DNA of 6,265 nt from JALCLA01 sp965653565 (GTDB lineage: Bacteria > Pseudomonadota > Gammaproteobacteria > Xanthomonadales > Xanthomonadaceae), in NCBI GenBank assembly GCA_965653565.1, contig CBFHAI010000098.1:1-6265 (forward strand), given 5' to 3'. This document shows, one piece after another, positions 1-6,065 of this stretch. The translations under genes were made by a program, and so were the position numbers. Every line of letters begins with the position of its first letter. Positions within the stretch are counted from its first letter, which is position 1. The notes under the pieces were generated by a model that saw nothing but the letters and a program-made list of their open reading frames with translations, ran no database searches and was not told the DNA's origin.

Positions 1-110
1 CTGTGCGCGACCCTTCGGGCTTTCCTCCGCCGCCGCGCCGCGGCACAGGGGCCCCATTGAGCAGCAAGAGCGCGCGCTTCCTGCGCGCGAGAGCACGAGA
101 CAAGGGGCGG

Positions 111-153
111 GGGGAGAGAGAATTTGAACTTGCGACTTCTACATCCCGGACGT
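111..153 (-). pseudogene. Decayed 3' half of tRNA-Pro(CGG), possible attachment-site remnant
   Basis: This stretch aligns without gaps to 1280-1322, the 3' half of the intact tRNA-Pro in the same orientation. It matches at 38 of 43 positions, with differences at 118, 121, 130, 143 and 149. It covers the acceptor 3' strand, T arm, variable region and anticodon loop, and similarity stops on the 5' side of the anticodon stem. It cannot be a working tRNA: the D arm and 5' acceptor strand are missing, two T-stem pairs are broken, and the universal U33 has become C. The CGG anticodon is still readable, which identifies the parent as proline. Tyrosine recombinases commonly use this part of a tRNA, from anticodon loop to 3' end, as attB, so the copy may be the distal att repeat of a lost element. 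A decayed tandem tRNA duplication is the alternative. Confidence 0.72.
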
Positions 154-277
154 GCGTCGGATCGATCTGGCACATTGACTTTGACGCAGTGAATGCGTCG
201 ACGCGCGGTGCCGTGCTGCCGCACCGTGCCGCCGTTGCGAATGTCGAAAGCTTCAAGAATCGCCGAAGTTCACCGAT
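154..277. other. Intergenic spacer with two small hairpins
   Basis: No gene is seen between the tRNA fragment and the end of the Sel1-like gene. Two perfect six-base inverted repeats are present: GACGCA/TGCGTC at 183-199 (5-base loop) and CGGTGC/GCACCG at 206-226 (9-base loop). Neither is followed by a T-run on the minus strand, so no convincing terminator for the upstream Sel1-like gene can be named. Bases 1-110 likewise show no supported feature apart from the start of the tRNA fragment. Confidence 0.4.
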
Positions 278-997
278 TCACTCGTCCGGAGTCCTCAGCG
301 GCCCGATATCCACCACGCCGCCCGGCGCGTCTTTCCATTCCGAATCCTGCCAGGCCCAGTACTCCTTCGGTTCCCAGAACATCGAGTTGTAGTACTGGTG
401 GCCTTTGAAATTCATCCGTTCGCCTTCCACGTTGAGGCCGACGGTGAGGTTGCCGACGAATCCGACTCGGCTGCCGGTGCGTTCGTACTTGGCCAGGCGC
501 AGCTTGCGTTCGAGGCGCCCTTTGGCAACCTCATCGCCGAACTCGGCGTACAGGTCCTTGCCGATCGCGAGCGCGGCGCTGCGTTCGCTTTCGCCCATCG
601 CTTCCCAATATTTCTCGCGTTTGGCCAGCATCGCGGCGAACGAACGTTCGGCCGCCAGATCCATCCATGCGTACGCCGCCGCGCGATCCTGCGTCACGCC
701 CTCGCCGTGCCACAACATGGCCGCGACCATGGCCTGCGACGGTTTGTCGGCGTAGCGCGCGGCGGTGCGAAAGTGCTTGTAGGCCAGCGCGTGCTCGCCC
801 GCATCGTAGGCTTCCAATCCTTTGCGACGGAATTTTATGTCCGGGTGCGCGTACAGGAAGGCATAGCTGTTGACCATGTTCTCTTCGGCGGTGAAGGACA
901 CATAGGCCAAGGCACCCGCCGAGGCAGCGAGGCCGGCGAGCAGGACGAGCAGCAGGATCGAGCGGCGGAGGGCATGACTTGCGGCGCTTGCATGCAT
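278..997 (-). CDS. Sel1-like repeat protein with N-terminal signal or anchor segment
   Basis: This encodes a 239-residue protein. I place the start at the ATG reading MHASAASHALRR because a GAGGAA Shine-Dalgarno (plus-strand 1003-1008) lies about 7 bases upstream. The frame stays open further upstream, but without a comparable site or a sensible N-terminus. Residues 11-12 are Arg-Arg, followed by a hydrophobic stretch at about 13-31 ending in Ala-Leu-Ala, so it is either a cleavable signal peptide (AxA at 29-31) or a membrane anchor. Residues of about 60-118 form two degenerate Sel1/TPR-type helical hairpins (G-x-x-A-Y-x-x-G-x-x-x-x-A-Y-K-H-F, then A-x-M-x-x-x-G-x-G-V-x-x-D-x-x-x-A-Y-A-W). 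Such repeats mediate protein contacts. The C-terminal third is charged, then rich in aromatic residues (WEPKEYWAWQDSEW), and not recognised. No enzymatic motif is visible. The gene lies alone between the tRNA-Pro and the tRNA fragment and could be cargo of a lost element. Confidence 0.8.
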   Translation of the reverse strand: MHASAASHALRRSILLLVLLAGLAASAGALAYVSFTAEENMVNSYAFLYAHPDIKFRRKGLEAYDAGEHALAYKHFRTAARYADKPSQAMVAAMLWHGEGVTQDRAAAYAWMDLAAERSFAAMLAKREKYWEAMGESERSAALAIGKDLYAEFGDEVAKGRLERKLRLAKYERTGSRVGFVGNLTVGLNVEGERMNFKGHQYYNSMFWEPKEYWAWQDSEWKDAPGGVVDIGPLRTPDE

Positions 998-1230
998 GGA
1001 CGTTCCTCGGTTGGGGTCCGAAGCGTCCAACGCAAAGCCGGAACGGTTCACCTCACCCGGCGATCGGCCACTGCCGCGATCCGGCAAGTCTGTCCTGCCA
1101 TGCCAAAGGCGTTCGGGTTTGCAGATCTGCCGGGGAGGGACTTAGTCGATTGCTTTTCACTTCGCCGCCGTGGTCTGCAGCAAAAGCATGTCGACTAGCG
1201 TGCGGGCCGTCTTGGTCCGTCCGCACCAAC
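998..1230. other. Intergenic region upstream of the Sel1-like gene
   Basis: This stretch holds the 5' leader of the minus-strand Sel1-like gene, including its ribosome binding site at 1003-1008. The promoter for that gene should lie here, but I find no pair of -35 and -10 boxes good enough to name. I see no RNA gene or further repeat. The plus-strand frame that stays open across it is antisense to the Sel1-like gene and has no family resemblance. Confidence 0.35.
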
Positions 1231-1257
1231 GAAAAAGGCCCGCATCGGCGGGCCTTT
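1231..1257 (-). terminator. Intrinsic terminator of tRNA-Pro
   Basis: There is a perfect 10-bp inverted repeat (AAAGGCCCGC at 1234-1243, GCGGGCCTTT at 1248-1257) around a 4-base loop. On the minus strand the hairpin is followed by TTTTTC, giving a classic GC-rich stem plus U-tract. It lies 17 bases beyond the CCA end of tRNA-Pro, so it ends that transcript before the Sel1-like gene. Confidence 0.88.
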
Positions 1258-1274
1258 CCATTTCGTCGCGTTAT

Positions 1275-1351
1275 TGGTCGGGGAGACAGGATTTGAACCT
1301 GCGACTTCTACGTCCCGAACGTAGCGCTCTACCAGGCTGAGCTACACCCCG
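1275..1351 (-). tRNA. tRNA-Pro(CGG)
   Basis: This is a 77-base tRNA with encoded CCA (TGG on the plus strand at 1275-1277) and discriminator A73. Read on the minus strand it shows acceptor CGGGGTG, a D arm with GCTC...GAGC, an anticodon stem CTACG/CGTAG around the loop TTCGGGA, and a T arm with GTTCAAAT. The CGG anticodon reads the proline codon CCG, which is heavily used in GC-rich genomes. C1-G72 is the usual bacterial tRNA-Pro first pair. The acceptor stem has one T6-T67 mismatch; all other stem pairs form. The gene has its own promoter and terminator and is divergent from hisS. A decayed copy of its 3' half lies about 1.17 kb downstream. Confidence 0.97.
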
Positions 1352-1368
1352 ACTGCGACGAGCCGCGT

Positions 1369-1397
1369 ATTCTAGGGGTCGATCGGGGGCGAAGCAA
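1369..1397 (-). promoter_or_regulatory. Sigma70-type promoter of tRNA-Pro
   Basis: On the minus strand, TTGCTT (1392-1397) and TAGAAT (1369-1374) are separated by exactly 17 bases. The -10 box lies 17 bases before the mature tRNA 5' end, which leaves a short leader for RNase P removal. The region just after the -10 box is GC-rich (ACGCGGCTCG), like the discriminators of stringently controlled stable-RNA promoters. That regulation is inferred from the sequence type only. Confidence 0.65.
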
Positions 1398-1493
1398 GAG
1401 GCGCGCGCCGCCGGGGCGGCGGGCCGCGGTGGGCCACGGGCTTGCGCGGACAGTGCCGACGCGCCGCAGGCCGCGGTGCGCGGCGGCAGCGGG

Positions 1494-1499
1494 TAAACT
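1494..1499 (+). promoter_or_regulatory. Candidate -10 element for the hisS operon
   Basis: TAAACT sits in GGGTAAACTGG, an AT-rich island in otherwise very GC-rich DNA, about 32 bases before the TTG start of hisS. Four of six bases match TATAAT. No recognisable -35 box lies 16-18 bases upstream, so this is a weak call resting mainly on position and composition. Confidence 0.3.
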
Positions 1500-1530
1500 G
1501 GCGGCTTCGGTTTCGACCCAGAGACGTCCC

Positions 1531-2949
1531 TTGATCAAGCCTCGCACCCCGCCCGGGGTCATGGAGCTGTTGCCCCGTGACCAGATCGCGTTCCAGCAGA
1601 TGCTCGATACCATCCGGCGCAATTTCGAGCGTTTCGGTTTCCTGCCGATCGAAACGCCGGTGATGGAACTGTCCGAGGTGCTGCTCACCAAGAGCGGCGG
1701 CGAAACCGAGCGGCAAGTGTATTTCGTGCAGTCTACCGGTGCGATCGAGCAGGGCAGCGCGCCCGAGATGGCGATGCGCTTCGATCTCACCGTTCCGCTC
1801 GCGCGCTACGTCGCCGAGCACGAGCACGAGCTGAGCTTTCCGTTCCGCCGCTACCAGATGCAGCGCGTCTATCGCGGCGAGCGCGCGCAGCGCGGGCGTT
1901 TCCGCGAATTCTATCAGTGCGATATCGACGTGATCGGCAAGGACGCGCTCAGCGTGCGTTTCGATGCCGAACTGCCGGCCGTCATCCACGCCGTCTTCAG
2001 CGAACTTGCGATCGGCGATTTCACGATCCGCATCAACAATCGCAAGGTGCTCAAGGGCGTGATGTCGGCGCTCAACCTGGCCGATGCCGAACTGCAGGCG
2101 ATGGCGCTGCGCGAAGTCGACAAGATCGACAAGATCGGCATGGCGCAGTTGCAGGAAAATCTCGTGGCGCGCGGCATCGAACGCGCCGACGCCGCGAAGC
2201 TGGCGGACGTGCTGGTCGTCAATTGTTCGGCCGCGGTGCGCGCCGAGTCGGTGGCGCTCGGGCTCGATCCCAATCGCGAATCGATCAGCCGTCTGCGCGC
2301 CGTCGTCGGCCACGACGCGCTGGCGAACGAAGGTTTGCGGGAACTCGAAGCCGTGCTCGATACGATCGCGATGTTGGGAATTCCGGCATCCGCGATCGCC
2401 GTGGATTTTTCGATCGCACGCGGGCTCGACTACTACACCGGCACCGTCTACGAAACGACCCTGAATGCCTACCCGCAGATCGGTTCGATCTGCTCGGGCG
2501 GCCGCTACGAAAATCTCGCCGGCCACTACAGCAAATCGCATCTGCCCGGCGTCGGCATTTCGATCGGCCTCACCCGGCTGTTCTGGCAACTGCGCGAAGC
2601 CGGGCTGGTATCGACGGCCGACAGCTGCGTCGATGTGCTGGTGAGCCAGATGGACGAGAAACGCCTGCCGCTCTATCTCGACATCGCCAGCCAGTTGCGC
2701 GCGGCCGGCATCAACACCGAAGTCCAGCTCGAATCGAAGAAGCTCGCCAAACAGTTCCAGTACGCCGATCGCGCCGGCATCCGCTTCGTGGTGGTGGTCG
2801 GTGACGATGAAGAAGCGCGCAACGAGGTGACGGTGAAGGATCTGCGCCGGCAGGAGCAATTCACGATTGCGCGCGCCGATCTGGTGAACACGATCCGCGT
2901 CGAGCGCGAACAGGCGCGCGCGATGCCGAAACCGGAGCGCCTCGCATGA
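1531..2949 (+). CDS. hisS: Histidyl-tRNA synthetase (histidine--tRNA ligase)
   Basis: This cytoplasmic class II aminoacyl-tRNA synthetase activates histidine with ATP and loads it on tRNA-His. The 472-residue length fits the slightly long xanthomonad form. I chose the TTG at 1531 because homologues begin with xIKPRTPPGxMELLPR; the ATG at 1429 would add 34 unconserved residues. Visible features are GGETERQVYF near residue 56, RFDLTVPLARY at 83-93, motif 2 (RGERAQRGRFREFYQCD, 115-131), the histidine-binding signature ARGLDYYTG at 296-304, CSGGRYENLA at 321-330, and motif 3 (GVGISIGLTRL, 340-350). The anticodon-binding domain runs from about residue 367 to the end. All core motifs are intact. 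The Shine-Dalgarno is poor and the start is TTG, so translation may be modest. The stop overlaps the next start as ATGA, suggesting coupling to the lyase gene. Confidence 0.96.
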   Translation: MIKPRTPPGVMELLPRDQIAFQQMLDTIRRNFERFGFLPIETPVMELSEVLLTKSGGETERQVYFVQSTGAIEQGSAPEMAMRFDLTVPLARYVAEHEHELSFPFRRYQMQRVYRGERAQRGRFREFYQCDIDVIGKDALSVRFDAELPAVIHAVFSELAIGDFTIRINNRKVLKGVMSALNLADAELQAMALREVDKIDKIGMAQLQENLVARGIERADAAKLADVLVVNCSAAVRAESVALGLDPNRESISRLRAVVGHDALANEGLRELEAVLDTIAMLGIPASAIAVDFSIARGLDYYTGTVYETTLNAYPQIGSICSGGRYENLAGHYSKSHLPGVGISIGLTRLFWQLREAGLVSTADSCVDVLVSQMDEKRLPLYLDIASQLRAAGINTEVQLESKKLAKQFQYADRAGIRFVVVVGDDEEARNEVTVKDLRRQEQFTIARADLVNTIRVEREQARAMPKPERLA

Positions 2950-4838
2950 GCCGCACGATTCGTCTCGACGGCGCATCGCTGACGCGTGCCGACGTACTGG
3001 CGGTGGCGCGCGACGGTGCGCCGGTGCAGCTCGACGCCGCCCAGCTGTTGCGGGTGCAGCGCGCCGCCGATTTCCTTGCCGAGCAGGTCGCCAGGCAGGA
3101 ACCGATCTACGGCGTCACCACCGGCTTCGGCAGCAACGCCGACAAACTGCTCGGCGCGCATCGCGCACGCGACGATCTGCCGGGCGGCAATCCCGATGCG
3201 CCGCAGGGCACGCTGCTGGAGGAATTGCAGCACAACCTCGTCATCACCCATGCGGTGTGTGTCGGCGAACCGTTCGCGCCCGATGTGGTGCGCGCGATGC
3301 TCGTGCTGCGCATCAACACGCTGATGCGCGGACATTCCGGCATTCGCGCCTCGACGCTGCAGGCGCTGGCCGAGATGTTGAATCGCGGCGTGGTGCCGGT
3401 GATTCCGCAGAAAGGCTCGGTCGGCGCGAGCGGCGATCTGGCGCCGCTATCGCATCTGGCGATCGTGCTGCTCGGCGGCGGCGAAGCCTTCGTCGACGGC
3501 CAGCGCATGCCGGGCGGCGCGGCGCTCGAACGCGTCGGGCTGCAGCCGGTGCGGCTGTCGCACAAGGAAGGTCTCGCGCTCAACAACGGCACCACGCAGA
3601 TGCTCGCGACCGCGGTGCTCGCGATCGAGCGCCTGTGCGAGTTGATCGCCACCGCCGATCTCGCCGCCGCGATGACGCTCGACGCCTTCGCCGGCCGCGC
3701 CAGCGCCTTCGACGAGCGCGTGCATGCATTGCGGCCGCATCCGGGCCAGGTCGAAACCGCGCAGCATTTGCGCGAGCTGATGCAAGGCTCGTCGCTGGTC
3801 GATATCGCTTATCACCTGGTGCCGCGCTTTCGCACCTGGCTGCCGGAATCATGGCGCGATGCCGAAGACCAGAAGCGGCATTTCGACATTTCGTGGGATT
3901 GGGTGCCGGCCAACCAGCGCCACGGCCGCGAAGCGTTCTATCAGCGCTTTTTGCCGTTCAAGGGCGGCAAGAAACATCAGCCGCAGGACAGCTATTCGCT
4001 GCGCTGCATCCCGCAGGTGCACGGCGCGGTGCGCGATGCGCTGGCGCAGGCGGCGCGCGTCATCGATATCGAACTCAACGCCGTCACCGACAATCCGCTG
4101 GTGTTCCCGGATACGCCGAACGCGAAGCGCATCGAGGATCAAGTGGTCAGCGCCGGCCACTTCCACGGCATGCCGCTGGCGCTGGCGATGAGCTATCTGA
4201 AAGCCGCGATTCCGGTGCTGGCCAGCATTTCCGAGCGCCGCCTCAACAAGCTCGTCGATCCGGCTACCAACGACGGTTTGCCGGCGTTCCTGATCGGCAA
4301 CGAGGACGCCACCGACTCGGGTTTCATGATCGTGCAGTACACCTCGGCGGCACTGGTCAACGATCTGGCGAGCCGCGCGCATCCGGCATCGGTTTACTCG
4401 ATACCGACATCGGCGAACGCCGAGGATCACGTGTCCATGGGCGCGAACGAAGCGCGCCACGTGCTCGACATGACGCGCGACCTGGCGCATGTGATCGCGC
4501 TCGAAATCTACACGGCGGCCCAAGCGCTCGACTATCGGCGCGACATGATCAACGCAGCGCGCAGCCTCGCGCGCCGCGGCGACCTGGATGCCTTGATCGC
4601 GAAAATCGCCAACCCGCCGCAGCCGCAGCACGAAACCCATGCGCAGTTCCGCAGCGAATGCGCCGAGCTGATGAAGCAGCTCGCCGAAAGCGCCGAATTC
4701 GACGCCAGTCCGAAAGTGCGGAACCTGCTCGCGAAAGTACGCGGCGAGATCGACTTCATGACGAAAGATCGCGCGATGGACGGCGACGTCGCACGCATCT
4801 GCGCGATGATCGAACGTGGCGCGTTGCGGCCGGATTGA
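2946..4838 (+). CDS. HAL-type MIO aromatic amino acid ammonia-lyase with insertions
   Basis: This belongs to the histidine/phenylalanine/tyrosine ammonia-lyase family, which eliminates ammonia using a self-formed MIO group; a true histidine lyase makes urocanate. The MIO triad Ala161-Ser162-Gly163 sits in GSVGASGDLAPLSH. Counterparts of Pseudomonas putida HutH active-site residues are present: Tyr55 (YGVTTGFG), His102, Asn214, Tyr350 and Arg353 (SYSLRC), and Glu493 (SANAEDHVSM). His102 and Glu493 argue for histidine over phenylalanine or tyrosine. At 630 residues it is about 120 longer than typical HutH (about 510), with extra segments near 72-91 and 284-344 and a longer C-terminus. His405 replaces the usual Asn of GGNFHG, and Tyr replaces Asp in SVDSIP. 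The ATG overlaps the hisS stop and has a GGAG site 8 bases upstream. No other hut genes are nearby, so substrate and pathway are uncertain and I withhold the hutH symbol. Confidence 0.9.
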   Translation: MSRTIRLDGASLTRADVLAVARDGAPVQLDAAQLLRVQRAADFLAEQVARQEPIYGVTTGFGSNADKLLGAHRARDDLPGGNPDAPQGTLLEELQHNLVITHAVCVGEPFAPDVVRAMLVLRINTLMRGHSGIRASTLQALAEMLNRGVVPVIPQKGSVGASGDLAPLSHLAIVLLGGGEAFVDGQRMPGGAALERVGLQPVRLSHKEGLALNNGTTQMLATAVLAIERLCELIATADLAAAMTLDAFAGRASAFDERVHALRPHPGQVETAQHLRELMQGSSLVDIAYHLVPRFRTWLPESWRDAEDQKRHFDISWDWVPANQRHGREAFYQRFLPFKGGKKHQPQDSYSLRCIPQVHGAVRDALAQAARVIDIELNAVTDNPLVFPDTPNAKRIEDQVVSAGHFHGMPLALAMSYLKAAIPVLASISERRLNKLVDPATNDGLPAFLIGNEDATDSGFMIVQYTSAALVNDLASRAHPASVYSIPTSANAEDHVSMGANEARHVLDMTRDLAHVIALEIYTAAQALDYRRDMINAARSLARRGDLDALIAKIANPPQPQHETHAQFRSECAELMKQLAESAEFDASPKVRNLLAKVRGEIDFMTKDRAMDGDVARICAMIERGALRPD

Positions 4839-4848
4839 TCGCAGCCCC

Positions 4849-5622
4849 GTGACCCTGCGCACCGTCACCGCCACGCGATATGTCACGCCTTTGCGCGAAG
4901 GCGGCTCGCTGCCGGCCATCGTCGAAGGCGACGACGACGGCCTCTACGTGCTCAAGTTCCGCGGTGCGGGGCAGGGCGCGAAAGCGCTGGTGGCGGAATT
5001 GATCTCCGGCGGCATTGCGCAGGCGCTTGGTCTGCCGCTGCCCGAGATGGTGCTCGTCGATCTGGACCCGGAACTGGCGCGCACCGAACCCGATCCGGAA
5101 ATCCAGGATCTGATCCGCGCCAGCGCCGGCCTCAATTTCGCGCTCGACTATCTGCCCGGCTCGGCGACCTTCGATCCGGTGGCCGATCGCGTCGATGGTG
5201 CGCTGGCCTCGCGCATCGTGTGGTTCGATGCCTACGTGAGCAATGTCGACCGCACCGCGCGCAATGCGAATCTGCTGACGTGGCATGGGAAACTGCATCT
5301 GATCGACCACGGCGCGTCGCTGTATTTCCATCACGGCTGGGACGGCAATCTCGACAAGGCCGACAACCCGTTCGCACTGATCAAGGATCATGTGCTGCTG
5401 CGGGCCGCCGACGCGTTCGAGCAGGCCGACGCGGAATTTGCAACGAAGCTGGATCGCGCGATATTGCAGGACATCGTCGCGCAGGTGCCCAACAGCTGGC
5501 TGCAACAGCCCGATGCGTTCGGCGATCGTGCGGCGCAACGCGCTGCCTACGTCGATTACCTCACGCGCCGCCTCGCCGCCCCGCGCCGCTTCGCCGAGGA
5601 GGCCCGCCGTGCGCGCGCGTGA
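4849..5622 (+). CDS. HipA-like kinase-fold protein
   Basis: This encodes a 257-residue protein of the HipA-related kinase family often found beside DUF3037 proteins. Visible kinase-type features are VLKF with the likely ATP lysine Lys36, a glycine-rich GAGQG turn at 39-43, Glu50 in a following helix, the catalytic-loop-like SNVDRTARNANLL (Asn132, Asp134, Asn139), and LIDHGA with Asp153 as the likely metal-binding Asp. HipA kinases phosphorylate proteins, including glutamyl-tRNA synthetase in E. coli; the substrate of this subfamily is not known to me. It is shorter than HipA (about 440) and lacks the HipA N-terminal subdomain. I chose GTG at 4849 because the family-like sequence begins TLRTVTATRY. 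An earlier in-frame GTG at 4816 overlaps the lyase gene. The start lies 10 bases after the lyase stop with little Shine-Dalgarno, suggesting reinitiation. Confidence 0.82.
   Translation: MTLRTVTATRYVTPLREGGSLPAIVEGDDDGLYVLKFRGAGQGAKALVAELISGGIAQALGLPLPEMVLVDLDPELARTEPDPEIQDLIRASAGLNFALDYLPGSATFDPVADRVDGALASRIVWFDAYVSNVDRTARNANLLTWHGKLHLIDHGASLYFHHGWDGNLDKADNPFALIKDHVLLRAADAFEQADAEFATKLDRAILQDIVAQVPNSWLQQPDAFGDRAAQRAAYVDYLTRRLAAPRRFAEEARRARA
5596..5602 (+). promoter_or_regulatory. Strong ribosome binding site of the DUF3037 gene
   Basis: GAGGAGG lies 6 bases before the GTG at 5609, inside the end of the kinase-like gene. It fixes the start of the DUF3037 gene, whose frame is open for more than 200 bases further upstream without family resemblance. 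Confidence 0.75.
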
Positions 5623-6016
5623 TACCTACGACTACGCCATCATCCGCGTGGTGCCGCGCGTGGAGCGCGAGGAATTCATCAACGCCGGCGTGATCCTGTC
5701 GTGCCATGCCACCGGCTTTCTCGCTGCGCGCATCGAACTCGACGAATCGCGCCTGCTGGCGCTCGACCCCGGCGTCGATGTCGCCGCCGTGTGCCGCCAT
5801 CTCGCCAGCTTCCCGGCGATCTGCGCCGGCGGCGCCGCGGCCGCGCCGATCGGTCTGCTGCCGCCGCGCGCGCGCTTCTACTGGCTCACCGCCAAGCGCA
5901 GTTCGCTGATCCAGACTTCGCCTACCCACGCGGGCCGTTCGCATGATCTCGTAGTCACGCTCGAACATCTAATGCAGACGATGGTGCGGGTGCGCAGCGT
6001 TGATCGCGGAATCTAA
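5609..6016 (+). CDS. DUF3037 family protein
   Basis: This encodes a small 135-residue protein. The N-terminal YDYAIIRVVPRVEREEFINAG, followed by VIL, is the hallmark of the DUF3037 family. A second conserved block, ARFYWLTAKRSSLIQTSPTH followed by Gly, lies near residues 87-108. There is no signal peptide or membrane segment, so it is probably cytoplasmic. The biochemical function is unknown. The GTG start has a strong GAGGAGG site and overlaps the kinase-like gene by 14 bases, so the two are probably translated together. The recurring pairing of HipA-like kinase and DUF3037 proteins suggests a partner, substrate or regulator role, but that is inference. It is the last gene of the four-gene run; no clear intrinsic terminator follows. 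Confidence 0.82.
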   Translation: MRARDTYDYAIIRVVPRVEREEFINAGVILSCHATGFLAARIELDESRLLALDPGVDVAAVCRHLASFPAICAGGAAAAPIGLLPPRARFYWLTAKRSSLIQTSPTHAGRSHDLVVTLEHLMQTMVRVRSVDRGI

Positions 6017-6046
6017 ATCGGTCTGCTCGCACGAATTTGCAAATCC

Positions 6047-6060
6047 ACGGTGCGCACCGT
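6047..6060. repeat. 14-base perfect palindrome downstream of the operon
   Basis: ACGGTGCGCACCGT is a perfect palindrome about 30 bases after the DUF3037 stop, just beyond a 10-base palindrome ATTTGCAAAT at 6035-6044. As RNA it could fold into a 5-bp stem with a GCGC loop, followed by only TCTTGG, so it is at best a poor terminator. It could instead be a protein-binding site. No function is assigned. Confidence 0.4.
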
Positions 6061-6065
6061 TCTTG

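Noticed and set aside
70..95. GCGCGC...GCGCGC inverted repeat as a terminator or regulatory element
   Set aside because: An alternating GC tract pairs with itself by chance in DNA of this composition, and no T-run follows on either strand.
183..226. Two small hairpins as a terminator for the Sel1-like gene
   Set aside because: The stems are only six base pairs and no T-run follows on the minus strand.
398..1198. Long plus-strand open frame opposite the Sel1-like gene
   Set aside because: It is antisense to a gene with a good start, ribosome binding site and recognisable repeats. Its translation is low-complexity and matches no family, as expected from GC-rich codon bias.
1400..1530. Histidine-rich leader peptide or attenuator before hisS
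   Set aside because: No short reading frame with a run of histidine codons and no alternative hairpins with a T-run were found.
1372..2976. 534-codon minus-strand open frame
   Set aside because: It lies opposite hisS, whose motifs are unambiguous. The translated product is rich in His, Arg and Asp without a recognisable domain, typical of a mirror frame.
3849..4919. 356-codon minus-strand open frame
   Set aside because: It lies opposite the lyase gene and shows no domain. It results from strong third-position GC bias on the coding strand.
4756..5538. 260-codon minus-strand open frame
   Set aside because: It is antisense to the kinase-like gene, whose catalytic motifs are clear on the plus strand.
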